Assembly (NCBI RefSeq): GCF_000218685.1
Contig: NW_006763299.1
Span: 1,318,031-1,382,030 of the forward strand
Length of the DNA stretch: 64,000 bases
Direction of reading: 5' to 3'
Source: Serpula lacrymans var. lacrymans S7.9
Taxonomy: Eukaryota > Basidiomycota > Agaricomycetes > Boletales > Serpulaceae
Position numbers and translations under genes: made by a program. Below are positions 11,026-24,812 of the stretch, piece by piece (position 1 is the first letter of the stretch; every line of letters begins with the position of its first letter). The notes beneath the pieces are model-generated. The model ran no database searches. It was not told where the DNA came from and was given only the letters and a program-made list of their open reading frames with translations.

Positions 11026-14000
11026 ATGTCCACTGCCAGACCTGTAAACCGACCTCCCCCGCCTGGAGACGAAGATCTACAACACTTGTATGAAGAAGTA
11101 TGGCGTATTTTCGGTGAAGAATCGCCAACGGCCGAGCGCTCGCCAATAAGTGTCGGCGGTCAGCGTGAACAGCCTGCTACCAACGCCTATGCTGATACCG
11201 GTGCTGTCCCCTCACCACCCGCGAGCTCACACCCACGACCCCATCCTTCAGGTTCTTGAATCTCCATATAATATGAACGTTATTTTGACTAATGCGGGTA
11301 CAAAGCGCCTACTCAGGCAGGGCACGCCTATTCAGACAACTCACGGCCGCCACCAGTCACTGCAACATCTCCAACATCGCAACGTAGATTTAGGCCCTTG
11401 CCCCAAGTACCTGGAGCCTCATCTAACTCTTCGTCCTCTTTTTCGAACATGCCAGAGCCTCATCCTTACGTCCCCGAACAGACGCCAGCTCCAAAACCTT
11501 CATCACGCCCTTCAACTGCAGGCTGGGAGAGGTGATATGAATCTTCTCCGTAGATTATCATTGATTCTGACCTGTGCAACAGTGGTCGTCAGTTGCCTCC
11601 TGCACCCAACGGATACGGAGGAAGCCATCCATCCATCAGTTCCATGTCTCCTACTGCTCCTCCAGCGCTCCCAAGCAAGCCGATGATTACCAGCTCTACT
11701 TCTGATGTCCCAGCGCATTACCGCAAGCCAGTGCCACCCGTTCCAGGATCGCCATACGGGGCTACTTCTGCTTCTATGATGGACAGCACCGTTTCCCCGA
11801 CGTCTGTTTCTGGCGCTTATCACATGTCACCTCTCTCCGACAGGAATGTAGACTATACTCCGGCGGCAGCGTTGAATGGCCAACATGGTTATTTTCCATC
11901 TCCTAGTCAATTGGCAGCAAGGACATCGACAAGACCCCCTGGAGCATTGGCGCCTAAGATTCCTGGCTACAACGGTAACTTCGATGACGCTGATTTGTAT
12001 GCTGATGGTAGTTCGTCGAACTTTATGGGACATCGCACTGCCCTCTCAGAGCAGCAGTATCTTCGCTCAACGGAGAATATATCTCGTTCGCAGTCACGTC
12101 CCCAGCCCCCTGTTGTTGTGTCCAATGCGTCAAGCCTCCCTCGTGTTAATGGTATCGATCACCGTGCCGTGTCTCTTGACGCCCGTCGGTTTCCAAATTC
12201 TTCCCCTGATATCGTGTCACGTTGTTAGTTTTGTGTTGATTACTCGCATTACTCAGCTAACGCTTTACCCTTCTAGATTTACAAGAGGCAGAGGTGGGTC
12301 GCACTACATCGACAGGCTCCACTACATCTTCTGCTCAGACAGGGTCACTTGGTCGCAACATATCGGCAACGACTTCTGCTACTACCAATAGTGATGATAT
12401 TCGCGATCCCTACAGTAAAGTTAGTTCGCCATTAGCGCCAGTAATCGATAGGACGAACTCCACCACTTCATATGGATCTGCTGCACTCGGTGCGTCGACT
12501 GTCTACCCATCCACTCAGATGTCCTTCCAGGATTCGTACACGGATTCGGGTAGCGGCCATCTTCGAGGTAGCTTGGACTCCCTTGGGCGTCGCAATGGTG
12601 ATTACGAGCGTACCGTGTCAACGAAAGGTCCTCTGGCGGCGGACGAACAAGTCTATGACGACGACGACGATTTCATGTATTCTGAAAGCGAGGACCCTGA
12701 TCCGGATCGTTTCGTCAATTTCGCTTTATTGTCACACTTGGCTGTTCGATTGCGTGACAAGGTCCCAAGAGGTACGCACGTCAAAAGCAGCATCCCATAC
12801 CCTCGTGCATTTACGGGCAAGGATATTGTGGTAAGTTTTCATTCGTCCTGGCGAATTTGAAGAATAGAAAACCAATGAAATGTTTCGACAGTCCACCATC
12901 CAGTCACAAATACAACGCGAATTGCTCATCAACCATGGTGTGTCGACCACTAATCGTCGTGCAGCGCTTCAAGTAGCACGTAGTTTACAACAACAATTAT
13001 TCTTCTACGAGGTTGAATGGGGCGATCGACCTTTACAGGACGGAGTAGAAGATGTTTATATGTTCTTGGATGATCAAGAGGGAGGTGCATCGGATGCACA
13101 CCCGGAGAGAGAAGAGCTCCCTACGGCGGTTGTCACCATGTTGACGAAGTGCTACGCGTCTGGTTGTACTGAAGGAGAACCTTGTTATTCTTATGCTTGT
13201 CCTCGCAAAGTGCGCTTCTTTTCTAACCTTCATTAGATAGTTGTAACATATTTGTAGGTGACACACGCTACCAACCTAAGTCCTCTGCCTGAGCCAGAGG
13301 CCCCTCATGTAAGCTTTTCCCGACTATATAATGGGTTATCTAACTGTTCTTCTAGTCAGGAGAATGGATAAAGACCATAGACCCTGCTATATTGAAGACT
13401 CTTCCAGACAGTGAAATTCATCGCCAGACGTATGTAGCAACATATTCGTCTTCTGCCTTGCTTGCTAATATGTGAGCTCCAGTATTATCCACAAGACTAT
13501 AAGTCAAGAAGAGCAGTATGTTCAAGATCTTGAGATGGTGGAGACGGTTAGTCGGACGACTCATTATGTTCTTACAGAAACTGATATTTCTGGTTTAGCT
13601 CTTCATTAAGCCATTGCGGAAGGCAGTGGTCATGGACTCGTCTAAACTCGATGCATTTATCGAAGATGTCTTCGGGAAGATCCTAGATCTTCGTGAATGT
13701 AACAAGCGCTTGCTGGAGGCCATGTACGTGAGACAACGAGAGCAGGCCCCCATCATACAGAGAATCGGTGATGTTTTCCTGGAGGCAGCGACAGAGTTCC
13801 GCTATGCGTACCCGACATACGTTGGGCATCTACCTCTGGCCGAGAAACGGTTGAAGGACGAGATTGAAGTTAACTCTGAATTCCGGCTTTTCCTTGAGGT
13901 AATCAGTGGCTCTTGGTTTGACATGAACGATAACTGAGTACATTGTAATTATAGGAATGTTCACGGCAATCTGCAAAACAACAAGAATCTCGTCGCTTAG

Positions 14001-17000
14001 ATCTGAAACATTTCTTGACAAGGCCTTCGGAACACCTGCAGAAATACCCTATTGCACTTGAAGCAATCATGAATGAAACAACAGAGGGCAACCCGGACGC
14101 CGATTATTTGGCAGAAGCTATCCATGCTATAAAAAATCTCCAGGGTACAGCCCAATTACAAACATTCCAAACAGCTATGGGACGTGGTCCTACCGGGAAA
14201 TGGGAATGGCATGATCTTGTATCAAAAGATCTTAGGGAGGGACTATCAAAGCAAGAGGCGAAACGTCAATCGTGAGTAGTTTATACAATATCATAGGGAC
14301 CATATTTTAAAATTCTTCGTAGTATTATCTTTGAACTTATCAAGGGAGAAATGGCTTATGTCAAGGATTTAGAGAATATCAAAATTGTACGTGGTCAAGA
14401 TACTCCTTTGATCATGTTCTCACGCCATTATACAGATGTATATCGACTCACTTCACGAGCAAGACCCTCCTATCATCTCCCGTGATAGATTGGACACGTT
14501 CATTAACGATGTTTTCCATAACTTCGCTGAATTACATGCCCATCACTTGAAGCTGGTCAACAAATTCCACGACATTCAACGTGAAGAACATCCCGTCATC
14601 AGGAGTATTACAGCGCCTATGTTTGACGCGGTCTTGAACTTTAGGGATGCATATATGGAATACGTCCCTAATTATCCCATAGCAGCATATCGGATAGACG
14701 ACGAGATGGCTAACAATGTCCAGTTCAAGCTTTTCGTTGATGTGTGTTATCATATCTCTCTTTCGTTGTGTAACTGACGTCTCGTGTAGCAATGTGTTCG
14801 GCATCCTGATGCTCACCGCCTGGATATGAAAAGTTTCATCAACCGTCCAATTCCTCGTTTACTTCGCTACGAACTACTTCTGAAAGGAATTTTGGAAGAG
14901 ACACCCACTGGGCACGATGATCGCGATGAAATACCACACGTGCTTGACCTGATCAAGTCTCTCGGCAAAGAGACAGAGCCAGGTGTGCAGTCGGCCAAAC
15001 AGAAAGTGCAGCTGTGGTGTTACAATTCGAACATTGTTTTCAAACCTGGGGAGTCCGTGGTAAGCATTAAATCACAATTTACGCCCTTGATTTTTCTTCT
15101 CAAATGGGGGGTTTCATTCTTGTAGGACATGGACCTACTCAATGAAAATCGCTCACTTATCCACGTTGGCAAGCTGTTACGCCAACCGGACACAGGTTTC
15201 GAATGGAATGGCTGGAGTGAACTATTTGTCCTTCTATTTGACAACTATTGTAAGTCGCTGTGCATATTGATTGAGTGCGTTATTAATATGTTACACAGTG
15301 GTGATGACCAAAACCAAAGAAAGGGATGGAATCGTGAAATACCACGTAAACAGAAGGGTGAGCATCTCAGCACTACTTAGTTTTCAGTTGCTGAGCAAAT
15401 CAAAATCAGCCCATACCTTTGGACCTCTTAACACTGGCCAGCTTTACTGACCCTCCGACACAACGTAGTGCAGGCATATTACGCATTGGATTAGGAGGGG
15501 GTCGCCATAACGATCAAGCAGTTCCGAATACACCAGGTAGCGCCCTACCTGAAAGTGCAGGGGATTCCCGAGCTGTTTATCCTTGTACCATTCACCATAA
15601 TGGAAGGCTAGGCGGCTTGTACACACTGTACACAGAGTCAACGCAGGCACGTACTGAATGGAAGCAGAAGCTAGACGAAGCCCTCGGTCTCCGAAAGGTG
15701 GTGCAAGAATCGAATAAGGTATTTGAAATCGAGACTTTAAGCACCGACACTTTCCTTGTGCCGTCAATTGCTGCGGGAGCATCAACTCCTTCCTGGAATT
15801 ACGAGAACTCGCTCACAGGAAAAGTCACTTGCTCGGTACCGTTTAGTAAGCTACCAAATCATTTAACTTCTTTCGTTTGGCTGACATCTCAAAAGCCACG
15901 GCGGATGGTCGGGCTCTCGTTGCCATTGGCTGCGCCGAAGGTGTATGGATAGGTTTCCGACATGATTCCAAATGTGCGTATATTGACGTCTTATATCCGT
16001 CCTCAGCGGCACTCATAGGTTTATCCACCAGCCATGCGACGCGTTCTACATCTCAAACAGGTGACACAATGCGCAATGCTCGAAGATTTTGGCATGTTCC
16101 TAGTTCTCGCGGATAAGGTATGTCGCACTTCATCTGTTACGGACCACTTTCTTACGGCATTTCCCAGTCCCTCTTTGCGTATCACATTGAAGCTCTTGTT
16201 CCGTCGTCTCCTCAAAGTGCCCATACTTCACAAACGCCTCAGAAAATCAATGGCACCCGAGATGTACATTTCTTCAGCGTAGGCAATTTAGGGGGACGAA
16301 CTCTCGTTATATACATGAAGAAGAAAGGAGTGAGTTGTTATTTTTATGAGCGAACGAATTTACTCATTGTACTTCTTTAGCTTGACAGCGTCTTCCGTGT
16401 GCTGGAACCTGTGGTTGGCAAAATCAATGAAAGGAACAAACCACCGCTTTCCTTCACGTCTCGCTTTGGAATAAGGACTCCGCGGTCAGAATGGTTCCGT
16501 CTCTACAGGGTATGTCTGCCACCAATCCTGTCAAGTAAACTAACAACTAACACTTTGTTGTCAGGAATTCTTCTTGCCTTCGGAATCGTTCGACTTAATC
16601 TTCCTCAAAGCCAAAATCGCTATCCTCTGTACCAAAGGGTTCGAGATCATGGACTTGACTGAGTAAGTTTTTTGTTCAATTTTTTTTTGGCCGTTTATTG
16701 ATCCTTCTTTCAGTTTCAAGAGTGTGACTATCCCGCTACGCGACGATGCTCGCTATGAGAGATTAGCAAAGCGTTGTGAATCATGCAAACCAATAGGAAT
16801 GTTCCGTGTAGATAACGAGTTCCTGCTTTGTTATGATGGTATGTGTTTCTATTTGGTGCTGGAAGCTATTAACTAGATTCTAATGTGACTTTCAGAATTT
16901 GGTGTTTATGTTGACAAACACGGAGAGCCAAGCCGTATTGGTGGCACGATTGAATGGGAGGGTACTGCCGAACGCGTAGCTTTACACGCACCATACGTTC

Positions 17001-17380
17001 TACTGTTCGACTCCCGCTTTATCGAAGTGAGACATCTCTCTACCGGCCGCCTCGCACAGATCGTTCCAGGTAACGAGATACGTTGTATATGGGATGGTCG
17101 TGGGGCAAGCTCAGGAGATGGACCTGCCACTTTGGAAGGATTCCACGATGGCATGAATCTCGATGCACGAGTGCACGGTGTCATGAACGTGACAGAGTCA
17201 ACTCCAGCTGGTTCTGGGATCAGACCTCGCGCTGTAGCACAGCAAGTGTTTGAGCTGATGCCGACGATACCCTTGTACCTGCCCGGTTCGCTGGCTTCTC
17301 CCTCAAACTCGGCATACTTCGCTCAGCCAGCTTCGCCGCCGCGGTCGCCGCGCCTCACACCTATCCAAACATGGAGATGA
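11026..17380 (+). CDS. ROM2: Rho1 guanine nucleotide exchange factor, ROM2-like (DEP-DH-DH-PH-CNH)
   Basis: Activator of Rho-type GTPases in the cell wall integrity pathway, acting at the plasma membrane. The protein has a long Pro/Ser-rich N-terminal region (11026-12700), a DEP domain (about 12720-13080, with PRAFTGKDIV and QRELLINHGVSTTNRRAALQ), a first DH domain (about 13480-14275, EEQYVQDLEMVETLFIKPLR to FLTRPSEHLQKYPIALEAIM), a second DH domain (about 14325-15060, GEMAYVKDLENIKIMYID to NRPIPRLLRYELLLKGI), a PH domain (about 15125-15720, GWSELFVLLFDNYLVMTK) and a CNH domain (about 15870-17110, ending near EIRCIWDGRG). Introns checked by frame include 11252-11308, about 11539-11590 and one beginning near 12224. 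Tandem DH domains are unusual; fungal ROM2 proteins usually have one. Both copies keep the core helices. The start is the first ATG in frame and the stop is TGA at 17378. Confidence 0.9.
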
Positions 17381-20300
17381 TGATTAATAGGTAATGGACG
17401 ATTGGACAATTTGTTTTTCAGGATTAACTCGTATTCGCTCGTTCGTTTTATCTTTTTCCGTGTCACAATGTACCGTCTGAAAGTTATGTTTTCATCTTGT
17501 TTCAATGCCTCGCATTTCTTGTGTATAAACACTTCGTTCTCATCTCCGGTACAGTAAACGATATTTAAAATCCATGGACACGGCTCGAGTTGAGAAGTGT
17601 GAGGTGCGAGGCGATGGTGTGCACTGAGCATGGATCTAGTACAGTTGTGTCGTCACAGTAACTCTCACTTCGTGTTTAGCTTTTCATTAACAGAAATTTC
17701 GGAGGGCATCGACAATATCAATACCAGCTGCGCTATACAAGCACTACTGAACGAGCTGATTCGTGCAGAATTAAAAACCAAGAAATCCGTGAGACTGAAA
17801 GCGAAGGCGGAGTTCAAGTAAGATGCGTTGGCTATCAAATACACAAGAACTTTCCGTCGAGATCAAGATCGCTACTATATATGATAGCCTCACTGGGTAC
17901 CACGGTTAACCCTCCGAGGGTAGTGTGGATCAAACTCCCGGGTGATAGGCTGTCAAGCATGAGAAGTGAGGGACTTGCAAGGTTGAGAACGAAAAATGGG
18001 CGCCCTGCGACTCTTGTCAGGTTGGATGACTCATGGTCGGACGTCGTGATGATGTTATGGGAAAGAGAGAGAGGGATTGAATTGCAAAGTGTGAAATTCA
18101 CACCTGATATGCATTATTGAGCTTGAACATGCGCAGTCTCGGATATCATAATGACAGACACAGTATTGGGACTGATGCTCAGGTTGCGAACAGAAGAAGA
18201 ATCTGGAACACAGAAAGAAGCAAATTAGTCTGACACAGCGGCATTGATGAGAAAGACGACCACGACAAAAAAAAAACAGCAAAGATGGCGGTTCAGTAGG
18301 CGGTGCTGGGCGAAGCATGGCATCCGTTCAAGCTTTATATCTGCGCAACTGACTTGGGTGAGAAACTGAAATGGAAGTCATCGATGTCATCCGTAGCTAG
18401 CCGTATACGACACATGGTCGTAGAACACTATCGTGCCACGACGGTCGACGATTTCCGGTCCATTCGTGAATGGGGAATCGCATACGATATCCACCCACCC
18501 CGAGCGTGCATGCTATAGCAATGTGATTCAGTCGCAAGTTGAAGAAGTCTCCGGATACCGGTTTGCATGTGGACGAAGTAAAACTCGGAAGTGATCGAGG
18601 TACGAGTGTGGGTGAGTCGCTTTTACTGAGGCCTCGTTCAGGGTTTGTTGGCTAGGACCTTGTGCGGTCCTTTTTTGGTCTGCACGGTCGACTGTCCAAG
18701 GGATACGGCACTCGTCCTCCAATCCTTGTCTTCTCGCCGAACCTACAACCGTCGACGTGCATGGGTCACTTCCAGGAATCCTCAACTGTTCACCAGATAT
18801 TTTATTTTCGCGAAGGACGATGAAAATGAGCTTTGCAGGCATTTTCAAGACATCAACGTTGTGGAATGTACTGCCGGTACTTCACTACTCCGACTCACCT
18901 CGGGCCGAGGTCTAATGTTGCCGGAAAGTCCGGTCCGGTCCGGCGATAATATTCAAGCGGGCCGCGGCTGTCGGTTTGTGGGCCTCTGTGGTGGTACACT
19001 TGACTAGCTTGACCTACTTATGTTTTGTTTTGTTTTGGCTCTGGCGGTGGTTGGTCTGGCGGATCATTGATCAAAGTGAAATATCTCAATTCACTGATCA
19101 GCCGACAGTTGATGGATAGTTGTGTATCCATCATCACTGTACTGCAAGCTCATCCAGGGAGGGCTTTTTGATAGCTCATTTTGACTTGGAGCGTTCTAAC
19201 CCAGCGATATCAAATTCCCCCTGAACCTAAAGACCTATCACTTTGTCGTTACGGAAGCAATGTCAGGATCCCCATTTGCCGCTGTCCTCCCCGTCGCGAA
19301 TTATCTATCGAAGCATTGAAGTGTCTGCAGTTGAATAAAATACGACCTTAGCGGAGGGTAAATAATTTGACGGAGAGGAAGACCTTTGGGCACACTCGGT
19401 GCCTTATAGGGTCTTATCTTTCGATATGTTCAGCATCGATCGCTCCAGCCTCCAGGGGCAGCCGAAGCCTGCTGGTGATATCATATACCGACATACTCCA
19501 ATTGCTGTGTTTTCCCATTGACACGTGAAATTGGTGTGCGAGTCCGTTGAAACTTGAAAGTGAAAAGGTACATTGTCTGTTATCAATTCCTCCTCTATCA
19601 AAGTTCTGACTTGTGGCAATTTATCTGGCAGTTTTATGGTGGGCTGCCACCGCAGCTCTATTTCCCATAGACTTTGAGGCATTTGTATATAATTATTTTC
19701 TGTAGCGACATTTTTTTTGATGCTCACACGACTACTTGCACCGTCGGATGGCGAGATCTCTCCAAGGCTCAGCGCTCAATGGTTCATTAACAATATCCAC
19801 ATCAAAGTATCACCACATGCAACTCGCGCCTGCCAGTATCTGATGGGGCTCCTTTGTGCTTGAGTTTCCAATCAGGTTGCATGGTGGACATAGCTATCAA
19901 GGCTGTCGTTCTCATTATTGTACTTGCTGCTCGCTCCAGTCAAGACATGGACCTCGATGCCAAGACGTTGCCTTCCATCAAGCATTTTTAAGTGTGCAGG
20001 TTTTTGGTCCGATCAAAGGTGCGTGTCAAAGACAGCGTACCCGATAAGGAATGTGGCGCACATGGGTGTGAGAGCCGATCTCCCAAGATGGCAACCAGAA
20101 AGATATATCCTCTCGGACTCATCTGCCTCCGTGTCTGTCTGCCTCGAGCGGTTATGGTCCGTACACCACACAAGGAATGCCCGGCTCAGACCGGACTCCA
20201 TAAGTGCTCCATGTCTGCGTAGGGAAACTTCAACGGACTATGGCCGAGAAAATAATCGTGTTTTGGAAAGAGCCGTCGTGGCCATTTCCGCTTGTAGCTG

Positions 20301-20568
20301 CTAAGCGCATATACTTGCCTTATCTCGTTATCTGCCTTTGATGGACGACGGTGACAGCCAATACACCACACCCGGCCAAATGGACGCTCCCAGGCACCAC
20401 CGTCATGTGCTGGATATATACTTATGGCGTATCCATACAGTCTGATACAGAACTCAGCGCTTCTCTCCGCCTTTCCAGTTCTTTTTCCCTTCTGTCTCTC
20501 TTCTCCGTCCGAGTCTTTAGGTGGCCTTTTCTTTCACCTTATTTTGTCGCCTCCTACGTCTCTCCACC
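17381..20568. other. Long gene-poor stretch upstream of the permease
   Basis: This 3.2-kb stretch has no recognisable conserved gene apart from the weak candidate at 17630-18120. It contains small simple repeats: three copies of TCCGG near 18926-18943, a TTTTG run near 19021-19037, and an imperfect inverted repeat around 19069-19101 built on TGATCA. The last few hundred bases are pyrimidine-rich and probably hold the permease promoter and 5' leader. Confidence 0.4.
17630..18120 (+). CDS. Candidate small two-exon gene, unknown product
   Basis: I do not recognise this protein. An open frame from ATG 17630 ends at a good donor (GTAAGA, 17818). Removing a 50-base intron ending CAAG at 17867 keeps the frame open to the TGA at 18118, giving about 146 codons. 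The second part reads KNGRPATLVRLDDSWSDVV and ends KFTPDMHY; it is charged, with no signal peptide or membrane segment. Support is only that the splice sites and intron length fit the local style and the frame stays open. It follows the Rho GEF on the same strand by 250 bases, so it could instead be part of that gene's 3' region or a decayed gene fragment. Confidence 0.25.
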
Positions 20569-23500
20569 ATGAGCAACCACGGCTCGCATGACCTTGAAAA
20601 GTCACAGGATGGAGCCAGCATCGAAAAGTACGCGACAGAGCAGTTCGTCGTCCCCGCACAATCCAGCAATCCCAATTACCGTATTGATGGTGCCGACTTG
20701 GACCGCGTACAACGACGACTCAAACAACGACATGTACAGATGTAAGTTTATTATATTCCAATGCCAGTCCTCGTTTCTGACACTGTTTGCTACAGGATTG
20801 CTGTAAGTCTCCACTTGTCCGAGTCTCTCGAATAGTTTTCAAACTGGTGTCCCAGATTGCTGGGACCCTCGGAACAGGTCTGTTCCTTGGTTCAGGAAAG
20901 TCACTCAGTGGTGCGGGTCCTCTCGGCGCTCTAATCGCCTACATACTTGTCGGAACTGTGGCATACTCGTAAGGCTATTTTTTTTTTATCGATGTGTCTC
21001 GGAAAAATCCCAATTTGCTACAGGTCATTGTGTTCTATCGGAGAAATGACAGCTCTTGCTCCCATATCTGGAACCTTCCCCCATTTTGGTGCGTCTCACA
21101 GTTTCTCCTGCTATCAGTTATCTGAATTCGCGATTATCTAGCTGCTCGATGGGTCGATCCTGCTTTTGGTTTTGCTGTAAGTCTCTTACGTGTAATCTAT
21201 ATAGAATTTCTGATCATAGCTAATCTGTAGGTCGGATGGGTATGTCTTTTACCCACTGTGTTCAAATCAGATCTCACTCGTTCACTTTGACCACTATGTT
21301 TAGAACTACTTTTACGTGAGCGCTCTGCTTAGTTTTGTTATTGCGTGTAATACATTGGCTGACTTTGATTCAATAGACCAACGTGTGAGCTACTCTATCA
21401 ACTTGTAATCCCCTGGATATGACCTAATCCCGCACTATAGTATGTCCGTTCCTGTGGAGATCTCAGCGGCGCAACTACTCATCACTTATTGGGATGTATG
21501 TATTTCGTTCACCTCATGATACCTTTCTTTCAGGCTTACAGCTCGTTCCTTTCAGACCAAACATGCTGCCGCTTACATTGCAGTTATATGCGTTTGCGTT
21601 TGCGCTATAAACATATTTGGTGTTCGGTACGTTCTTTACGCCATATATTTTAACCTTTATCATTCTAATATCGTTTGACAGTTACTTTGGGGAGTGTATG
21701 TTCTTCCTTGCGAGCTGTTATTCACTTTTCAATTGTTTTCTGACTGTAAATCAACAGCTGAATTTATTTTCTCGATCATCAAACGTAAGTCTGCTTCCTG
21801 CAAATGTGTACAAATTTATAACGCTATATGTTCTTTAGTTGTCATGATCACGGGTTTAATTCTACTTGGGCTTATCATCGATCTTGGCGGAGCACCTGAC
21901 CATCAACGCCGTGGCTTCCAGGTTTGTATTTGCCCTTTTCCTTCCCGAATTCGCATATCTCAAGTCTCTCTCTTGCTTCAGTACTGGAAAAACCCGGGTG
22001 CACTCGCTGGGTCAGGCCTCGAGCCCACTCACATCGGGCTTGATCGTTTCTTAGGTATCCTTTCCGTCATCGTCCAAGCTGCATTCTCCTTCCAGGGTAT
22101 GGAACTTGTCGCCATGTAAGCCAGTGGAGTCCTTTTCATGACCTTTCATTTCATTTCTGAACGTCAATCACCATCACTATCACAGTGCTGCATCCGAAAC
22201 TGAGAGCCCACGTCGAAACATCTCTAAGGCTGTGCAGAGGGTGTTCTATCGTATCGTGCTCTTTTATGTTCGTCTAAATCTCTTTTGACTTGGTCATTAC
22301 TTTTTGGGATTTGGATTTACGGTTTTGAAAATTTCTAGGTGCTTGGTGTCTTGATAACTGGTATGATTGTTCCATACAACGACCCTAGTTTGCTGCAGAG
22401 TAAGACATGTTGCTATATGTGTGGATAGGCCAAGTATTTACCCATTTTACATCCAGCGGGTGGCACGTCCGCCGAGTCACCTTACGTCATTGCAATGGTT
22501 AACGCCGGTATCAAAGGTATATGCGTCCGCTAATCCTGTTTAAAATTATTGTTCTGATCAGTACTCATCGCATAGTGCTTCCTGGTATCGTCAACGCCGG
22601 TATCCTTACGAGTGCTTTCTCCGCTGGAAACTCTTTCCTTTTCTGCTCTTCACGTATTCTCTATGGTCTCGCTCTTCGAGGCCAGGCCCCACGTTTCCTC
22701 ACTTACTGCACAAGTAAAGGCTTGCCGTTGGTAGCCGTGATTGTTTCTGTGCGTGTCCTTTCTTTTCGATATTGCAACGACTTCATGTATCTAACGACTT
22801 TCTTGCCGATATGTGATTCAATGGATTTAGAGCGCTTTCTCTCTCTTGTCTTTCATGACTGTATCTAGTGGTGGCGAAACAGTATTCAAGTAAGTCTGAC
22901 ACATTGTGTCTTGTGCTTCTGTGATATTTTACTAATTACGAAATGATCGTTGTTCAGCTGGTTCGTCAGCTTGTCCACTGTTGGAGGCTTCTTCTCCTGG
23001 GCCTCCATCAACTTGACCTTCCTTTTTTATTGTGCGTATCAAAACTCTGTGAGGTCCAGCACAAGTATCACTCACACCAATTTGCAACTTCAGACCGCGG
23101 AATGAAATCACAAGGCAGAGATCGTAAGCAGCTTGCTTACTGGAATCCTCTCCAGGTCAGCACACGATTACTGCTCTACCCACCCATTCTTGTGCTGACA
23201 CGCTAATATTCATGTAGCCGTATCTTGCTACATGGGGCTTTGTTTGGTGTGTGATATTCGTCCTCATCAATGGATTCGAAGTTTTCTGGGCATTCAATGC
23301 GTCGGGTTTCCTCACCGCTTGTCAGTCTTTCGTTCATTTTCTTTCTTAGTTGTTGAGGTGACCTTTTTCTCCTTATGACGAAATAGATATCAACATCCCG
23401 TTCTTCTTCATCCTCTACTTCTTCTGGAAAATATTCAAACGCACTTCAGTGTGGAAATTACACGAGATGGACTTTGTCACCGTGCGTCATTTTCTCCTTT

Positions 23501-23626
23501 ATTTGATTGTAGAAAACAAGCAATTTATGGTCCGCACGATAGGGTATTCCAAGCATGGAGGAGACCGAGATTCCAGAAGTACCACCGAAGAACATTGGCG
23601 AGAAGATCGCTTCGTTCATCTTCTAG
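20569..23626 (+). CDS. Amino acid permease (yeast amino acid transporter family)
   Basis: Plasma membrane amino acid/proton symporter of the APC superfamily. The start MSNHGSHDLEKSQDG is followed by a hydrophilic N-terminus and about twelve membrane segments, beginning with IAIAGTLGTGLFLGSG, the family's first-helix signature. Later blocks include SLCSIGEMTALAPISGTF, GWNYFYTNVMSVPVEIS, FSIIKLVMITGLILLGLIID, the signature-like ELVAIAASETESPRRNISKA (22110-22235), and NAGILTSAFSAGNSFLFC. It ends PPKNIGEKIASFIF. The gene is cut by about 20 introns and includes very short exons of 7, 9, 12, 8 and 14 bases that are required to rebuild conserved residues. All family blocks are present once spliced, so the gene looks functional. 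Substrate specificity cannot be read from the sequence. Confidence 0.92.
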
Positions 23627-24812
23627 ATGAGCACTGCGAGCAGCTTTCCACTGCAAATACCATGACGTACATAATAGTTTTTTTTGACGATCTATTCTGT
23701 GATTTAGGTTAATATATTTCTTGTTTTTCTTTTTCATCATGTAATGTCCCCCCACCTTCCATCTCAACTAGTATTAGTACGCCGTACGTAAACGCGTAAG
23801 ATAGCTCAAAAAGATATACACACATATATATATATAGTGTAGGAATGTATCCGCAGGCTATCTCCCATTTATGACTTACGATGTTGTGAGTTTAGACTGG
23901 TGTGTATTTAGCATAGTTGATTGATTGACCTAGTGAAACGGAGTTCATTTGGCATTGGTGAGAGTACAGACATTGCTATTTACTGGTAGGTAGTGTAAAA
24001 CCACGTATAATTCTTAAGCCTGCGCTCTCTTCTGCACGCCAAAGGAACAGCGTCATGGCGAGGATAGAATAACGGATGGCTGAGACGATTTAGACATTCA
24101 ATCAGTCGCAACCAGAGGGGTAAAGATGATGTTAGGAACGGTATCTACCGAGTCTGAGCCACCTAAAACGGCAAGGAAAGGTATGATAAGTGAAACGGCA
24201 CGAAAAGCGGAGACTGAAGGCTGGAGATATACCTGCGTATGGGGCCTGAGCTGACCATTTGATGAGGTCTTCATTTCCTGGAGAGGTATCGCTTTTCACC
24301 TAGGAGTTCGGAGGTGAAAGAATGCGGGGCTGTTTCCTGCACCTGCCACGCGTCAAACCTGTTTATATCTATATACACGCATCAACTTCGAAGCTTACCA
24401 TCTGTTTTGTTTGCTGCTTCATGCGGCAGGCCGACCATGTCCGTGAGGCTTTTCGAGCCTTTTTATGCAAGTTTTTGAAGGGATGCTCCAGGGAGGCAGT
24501 CAGGTAGATACTTTACTGCCGTCGCACTCAAACATCAAATTTCAACCGACTTGCACTCAGCAAAAAAATTGCTCACATATGGGAAAGGCGTCCACCAACC
24601 AGACGCAGGCACTAGAAGAGGTAGCTACAGAAAAATACTGCATTGCTGTGTTGACAATTCCTAAATAGGGGTCTTTTGAATCCTTAACTTCGATTGCCGT
24701 GTGAGATCCGTAGAAGAATAGGAGCCGCTAGCCTGGAAAGCGTGCAAAAATGCACTCAAGTAGTAAAAGAGGGCGCGTCATAGTGCGTGTTTCGGGTAGA
24801 CTGAAAATATAG
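23627..24812. other. Gene-poor stretch after the permease
   Basis: This region holds the 3' flank of the permease, a short alternating AT tract near 23820-23837, and no recognisable gene. Confidence 0.4.
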
